A stretch of DNA of 64,000 nt from Lithospermum erythrorhizon. Taxonomy: Eukaryota > Streptophyta > Magnoliopsida > Boraginales > Boraginaceae. Each line of letters starts with the position of its first letter. Position 1 is the stretch's first letter. The stretch spans positions 248,001 to 312,000 of the forward strand of contig JADFUC010000294.1 in NCBI GenBank assembly GCA_019722365.1, given 5' to 3'. The position numbers were made by a program, and so were the translations under genes. Shown here piece by piece: positions 58,681-64,000 of the stretch. The notes under the pieces were generated by a model that saw only the letters and a program-made list of their open reading frames with translations, was not told the DNA's origin and searched no databases.

Positions 58681-60571
58681 GTAATTGTTGAAATATATAT
58701 ACTACTAGCAAATATCATGCGCTCAAATAAGTCAACAAATTTCTCTCATATTTGTTTATATATCACACTAGAAGTAAGCTTTTCCTCACTAATGTCAAAA
58801 CCCAAAGAATATAGATAATTAGAGTTTTTGCACATGGGCGACCTAAAAGGTATATAATTACTAATTGTTATAAATAATATTTTGATTGATTATTTTTCTA
58901 TGTAATATTTATTTTTCTACTATGCATAGAATTTGATATGTTGATTATCTGATTGTAATAACGTATCAAAAGATACTGGAGTCTCTTGAAAACTGAGAAA
59001 ATATTATTGATGTTCTTAGATATGATATATAAAACTTGAAATTAAAATTCTTCATATGATTTATAACTTGAGATTAAAAAGAGGCATTGTTTAATAAGTT
59101 CAACAGATAAAACAACTATATTACATTTTTATCCCATGAACATATACAAAAATTCTCTAATATAGTTAGTTATATCTTTTTAACTGGTATATTTTTTAAT
59201 ACTTACTCAATTATGTATATATAGAGAGATATTTAATTTTATAAAATTCAAAATAGTTGACAAAGATTAATTGGATGACTAAATATAGATTAAATTATAT
59301 AAAACTTAAAATGAAGTATTAGTGAATATTAATATGTTTTATCCTAATTATTATTAACAACATTCGATCTTAATAAATTTATGAATGTATATACACTATA
59401 TAACATTCCACGACCTTTGATAGAGATTAAACTATTAAAAGGTCGTAGCCTATACTTTAAGTTATATATAAATATTTGATAAATTCGAAAATTGTAAAGA
59501 ATGAAAATCTAAGTTATATTTCAAATTGTATATACTCTTATAACCCTAAAAGACTATATTAAAATATGTAAAAAAATTGATATTTGCCGTCTCTATTATC
59601 GATCCCATTATATATCTCCTTCAAACTGCAATGAAATTCACCAAAGATATTATATCTATTTTTGTGATTTGAGTCTAAAAATATATTTGTTGAAATATAC
59701 ATACAAATAGAAGTAGTATGTTTTTTCTAATTTAAAAACAGCCCTACTATTAGAATATTTATAATTTACTTATTTGAAGTAAATAGCTAATCATGAATAT
59801 ATTACCCTCCATTTCATACAAGACCTTTAAAGAATCGTTACTATTCAAAATCAGATGCCTTACTAGAATTTCAATATAAAAATTAACGCTCAAAAAGCTT
59901 ACTTTGTACTGATCAACTCAAACAATATCTTTTATCGGCTCACTCAGATAAGTGAAGTAGAAGAACTTACACTAATTATTACACATTCCCAATATTATAA
60001 CGATTTTCTTAATATACGCTAAAGGAGATTTTAAAAGCGCCTTATAATACGAATTCGGAAGGAAAGAAGAACTAATACATATTCTATTACTATGTAATAT
60101 TACGTACGTTAAATATTACATACTATTTCATTTTGGCCCATGCATAACACATCGAATATATTACTAGATGTCAAAAAGGCCTAAAATTCTTATTCTGTTG
60201 CATTTTTTAAACCTTTTGAAGAACGTTCTATTCTTTGATAGCTAAACACAAGAAAGCATTTCTAATCACTTGCCTGGAAGCACATTATATAATGACATAT
60301 TTTATGTCCAATGAATCTATCAAGATCGTTGTTTAATAGTCTTGATGGTGTCGAAAATGTTTTCTAAGGTCACAGGTTGGTAGTAATAGGGCTTTATAGT
60401 TTGAGCAATCTCTTTAATAACATATGATGTACATGTTGTTCCATTGGTTTCAGAGATGGATATGTTCATGTTAAACTCGACAAGGAGAACCATTTCAGCT
60501 CTAGATTATCATACACATCAACCGGGAAGGCGAGCTTCATCTTCTGCTATTAGAGCGATGCAACCATGTCA

Positions 60572-63500
60572 TCAGTGACGGAAAGTCCTGACTACCAAGT
60601 CAACCCTTCTGCGACAGAGTGGGCAGTTTGTTAGGTGGGAAGAGCAACCCATGCAGCAGCACATATGTCCACATCTGAAATTTAAGACAAAATCCCATTA
60701 ATTATCCAATGACCCGACAAAGCAAGAACATATGCATAATATTTTCTCATAGGTGACCACGATCATCATCTATCCCTCTGTAACCCACACACCAAATAAT
60801 ATTGTGGACAATTCTACCCTACGACTACAATTAATCTGGCAGTTAGTGAGAGTACAAAGAAGGAACTTACGGGACAAACACCGAGTTGTATTCCTGCTCT
60901 AAACATATAACACACAACTCAGGCATTAGTAGGTCATTCCCACTACAATCTGGACCATTCTCAGATTGGCTATTTATATCTGAAGGTAAACAAAACCATT
61001 AGTTTCACTACAAAAGTTCAAGACACAGAACTACATCATGTAAATAAAGATCAAATTACACGTGCCTTCTGACCCTGCTCTTTTTGCAGCTGCAGCAAAA
61101 ACCCTACAACAGCATTCGCTAAAGATTCAGATTCGGTTTACATTTGAAGTAATATTCTCACAGTCAACTAACCAGCACACGGAAACTGAATGTCATGTAT
61201 TTCTAATGTTGATCAAGATTCAAGAAAGAAGAAGAATTGATGAAACAAATAAGCTAATATATATGCATCCATCTATGCATAGGGAAAATCTAAAAGAATA
61301 TACACATGAATATGTTGAATTCTTATTGGATGCATGGAAAACGGAGACATGCTAAATCCTGAAGCACAACAGATCACTTGCTTGCTTCTAATTAGTTCAA
61401 CGCATTGGAAAGAATAATGTATAAGACTTCCCTAAACCATGGCCTCATTGAACAGGCCAAGCAGCAGTTACCATGATGTAGGTGAAAACTGAGTTTAAAA
61501 CATTTCACTTGCTGCTAGATGTAAAGATTTTCTAAATGTCGGGATGCAAAGATTGGGCTTCATACACAGTTAACCTGATCTCAAGTATATTCTACCTTCT
61601 ACGCATTTCCCAATGCCGCTTCCTTTCCATTATATATTGAAAGGCATGTCTAGCAATCAAATATGCACCAAATAAAGTGAAACCAACAGAGGCATACTTA
61701 TACCACCTGAAAGTGGAAAAAGCAAGTTAGAAATGTAAAAATAAGGTTATGGACTTGATTAGAGAGTAACAATGTCAGGCCTGCCCCTCATCTGGGCTAT
61801 GGCAACAAAATTTCCAAGAATAGCCAAAAGGAAAACATCAATAAATAGTCCGGATAAACAACCTTGCCCATTTCCCAAGGTTGGCAATGAGATGCTCAAT
61901 GGGTTTGTGAGAGACATAAAATGGGCCTTTATGAGGCCTCTGAATGCGAAGAGTTCCGATTTCATCTTTAACAGCCTGGTTTGAAGATGAGAGTGAAAAT
62001 AACGAGGATGAAACAGAAAGAGAAAACTATAAGGATCCACTAATGTACCTCACCAACAACAGTCAAGGGTGTGCCAGTTGGAAGAACCCGTTCAATCCTC
62101 TTAACCCCGAGCATCTTGAAACAAAAATCCATTGAGAATTTTGAGTAAGCAGGAAATGCATTTGTCTTTAACGTTTAGAAATAAAACTACTGAGAGAAGA
62201 CAATTAGAACCTTAAGGCCCTGGAGATAGTCCAATGTTCCACGTACTAGGGACTTGCCTGACTCTTCGAACACTTCACTTCCAACTGTTAGGACTAGCCC
62301 AGAGGCCCCACGGGCTCCAACTACAAAGACACGTGCTGTACCATCATCCTGGTGTTACGGTGTTACCAATGCAAGCAAAGATCCTTAGGTCTCAATATTC
62401 TAAACCATCTTGAAGAGAAAGGAAACACAAGAATGTACATATATGAAAGAGTGACGGGTAAAAAATCACTTAGTACCAGATACCAAGGAACTTCTTTGCA
62501 CATGGAAAGCATCAACGCAGAGTCTTGTATCCATGAGCCTGCATCATTGTGCTTCAGAAAGTGCTGCTCCGCCTATAGAAAGAAGGAAAATCCAAGCATA
62601 AATATTTTGCGACTCTCAAATGGCACTGAAAACTTATATTAATATCCTAAAGAGGAGATATACCGTTTCCTCAACAATGACACCTCGCAAGCTGCTGTAC
62701 CGACAATTAATTGATGATTCGGAACCAACCCTTCCAGATATTGCAACCACTAGAACTTTGGACGCGGTATCAAATAACTGCGCTACAATGCATAAGAGAA
62801 CAGATAATAAGTCAAAAGATCGCAATACCTCCGGAGAATATCTAAGACTCGGACTGAGAGTATGACGACTATCCAGGACAGACAGCACATCATGGGGCAG
62901 TGGATAAACTCTGTTTATTCAACAAATGTATGACCAACCCGTCCATAATTGTAAGAGTAACTCAATAAAGTCACTTGTGAATCAAATAAACATATCACAC
63001 AAAGTAATCACATAACAAAATAAAATACTACGTAAAAAACATAACCCCCCTCTCCTCTGGCTCATGTAAGTAGTACATACAACATTGCAACATCAAAGCA
63101 CATGATGAAAAACACAACTCAAGTGGTGGAATCCAGAGGCGTGGGCTGCGGAGCCAGTCCCTCCCCCCCTAAATGTTTACTATTGAAAATATAATATTTT
63201 TTAAAATCGGGCCTTGTCAGTGCAAGGACCCAAACCCCCCTCCTATCTAGATAGTGAGTAATAGAAGTAGCCACTAGGCTAATCCTAGCAGTTTGAAAAA
63301 ATATATGGTTCGCCCCCATAATTTTTTAGTTGACATTATTGTTCTTGTAACAATTTCTTCTCCACCCCTACATATAAATCCTCGTTCCGCCATTGCACAA
63401 CTCAGGACCCATTTCAATGTTCTAGAAACATGAACTAAGTATCATATGATCATATCGAATTTCCAAAAACATAAATAAAGTTCACAGTTAACTCCCTTAC

Positions 63501-63733
63501 CCAAATCCTTCAACTGATCAACTCGTGTAACTGATTTAAGTGCCTCCGCATCCCTAATTAATTAACAACACAAAAAACGCAATCAAATCAAGCTTCAAGC
63601 ATAATAAATCAAACTGAAAATTAAATTAAATTAAATAAATAATAAAATTGAACAAATACCTCCCACTACTTCTCCCTAGAAGATAAAGAGCAGCAGCACT
63701 TAAACAACAGCTCACTCCACCCCATGGCACCAT
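60572..63733 (-). CDS. SP1: SP1-type RING E3 ubiquitin ligase of the organelle outer membrane
   Basis: Eleven exons on the minus strand: 63733-63660, 63553-63501, 62782-62664, 62572-62477, 62348-62211, 62114-62049, 61975-61863, 61706-61596, 61103-61062, 60969-60871, 60674-60572. They sum to 1014 bases, 337 residues (Arabidopsis SP1 has 343). SP1 is a chloroplast outer-envelope (also peroxisomal) E3 ligase that ubiquitinates TOC import components for extraction and proteasomal degradation. Seen: N-terminal hydrophobic MVPWGGVSCCLSAAALYLLG, GIDE/MULAN-type domain (VAISGRVGSESSINCRYSSL, QHFLKHNDAGSWIQDSALML), and RGTLDYLQGLKMLGVKRIER. A second membrane segment near YASVGFTLFGAYLIA follows, then a C-terminal C3HC4 RING (LCVICLEQEY, VPCGHMCCCMGCSSHLTNCP, LCRRRVDLVVRTFRH). 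Exon 10 must use the downstream of two AGs to stay open (see findings). Confidence 0.92.
63122..63395. mobile_element. Non-autonomous element (274 bp) with 9-bp target duplication in SP1 intron 2
   Basis: CACAACTCA flanks both sides (63113-63121 and 63396-63404). The ends are imperfect inverted repeats: left AGTGGTGGAATCCAGAGGCG, right (reverse complement) CAATGGCGGAACGAGGATTT, matching the common plant terminus resembling TGGCGGAGCCAGGATTT. Inside, on the minus strand, are tRNA-like A box TAGCCTAGTGG and B box GGTTTGGGTCC (about 63220-63290). A 9-bp duplication with such ends suggests a Mutator-like MITE that may have picked up a SINE, or a SINE with long ends. Confidence 0.65.
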
Positions 63734-64000
63734 ATTTCCTCTCAAAATTAAGAATTATTATTTGGATTAAAATCAAATATATTTGTAAAGCTAGGGTTTT
63801 TATGAGGTGAAAAATAGTAATAAATGAAAATATTGGTTAAAAATGTAGTACCTCCAGTAAAAATTCTTCTTTTTTTTTTCAATTGTTAAAACTAACAAAT
63901 TTCGAATTTAAAATATTGTTAGATTATTAGGGAGTATGTTAGACTATGGCCAATAGTGTCTGATTGAAAGTAAATAGACCTCCAGCCATGTCTTTTTTAT
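63734..64000. other. SP1 promoter and 5' UTR side
   Basis: 267 bases upstream of the SP1 start codon to the right edge. AT-rich, with pyrimidine/A-rich stretches and no other ORF. No defined regulatory site can be supported. Confidence 0.5.

Larger units (their letters stand above)
56298..60571. other. AT-rich intergenic region between PIEZO and SP1
   Basis: 4.3 kb without a supported gene: the PIEZO promoter side (56298 upward) and the SP1 3' flank (below 60571). Sequence is about 75-80% AT. Recognisable structure is limited to a duplicated pair near 57150-57330 and a three-copy tandem repeat at 58316-58680. Confidence 0.6.

Noticed and set aside
1..64000. CRISPR arrays, bacterial operons, prophage, rRNA or intact tRNA genes
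   Set aside because: None is present. Direct repeats seen are plant-type tandem duplications without spacers, and the Pol III boxes belong to SINE-like repeats rather than complete tRNA cloverleaves.

Overview
This is a nuclear chromosome segment of a flowering plant. The genes are split by GT-AG introns, the spacers are AT-rich and full of decayed transposons, and every recognisable protein belongs to a land-plant family. Protein style and the SINE-like repeats (a 3' end with TTG-type repeats, tRNA-derived A and B boxes) point to a eudicot, probably an asterid such as Solanales or a relative. That placement is inference, not proof.

Layout: (1) 650-6058 (+), NODULIN HOMEOBOX (NDX), entering from the left edge and lacking the usual C-terminal domain. 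(2) 6615-8033 (-), an intronless VAPYRIN-like MSP plus ankyrin protein, tail to tail with NDX. (3) 8034-20221, a 12 kb spacer with a SINE, a short orphan ORF, and a heavily decayed Ty1/copia element that keeps RT and RNase H traces and one LTR. (4) 20222-21876 (+), gibberellin receptor GID1. (5) 21877-28976, a 7 kb spacer with a 1.25 kb tandem duplication, a MITE in only one copy, and a triplicated block next to the following gene. (6) 28977-33648 (+), LEC14B-like WD40 protein with two DWD boxes. (7) 34026-35219 (-), secreted LRR protein. (8) 37493-39310 and 40521-42449 (+), tandem RKF3-type SPARK-domain receptor kinases. (9) 43023-56297 (-), a complete 21-exon plant PIEZO mechanosensitive channel of about 2470 aa. 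(10) 60572-63733 (-), SP1-type organelle outer-membrane RING E3 ligase in 11 exons.

All spliced models keep an open frame through every junction I placed. The genes do not form an operon or an evident pathway. Hormone perception (GID1), cell-surface signalling (LRR protein, RKF3 pair, PIEZO) and ubiquitin-linked functions (LEC14B, SP1) are all present. Two loci, the VAPYRIN-like gene and the SPARK kinases, belong to families with members linked to arbuscular mycorrhiza.

The strongest oddities are the truncated NDX, the intronless VAPYRIN-like neighbour, the duplication that serves as an empty-site record for a MITE, a 9-bp-TSD element inside SP1, and two exon acceptors (PIEZO exon 5, SP1 exon 10) with a nearby AG that would destroy the frame.
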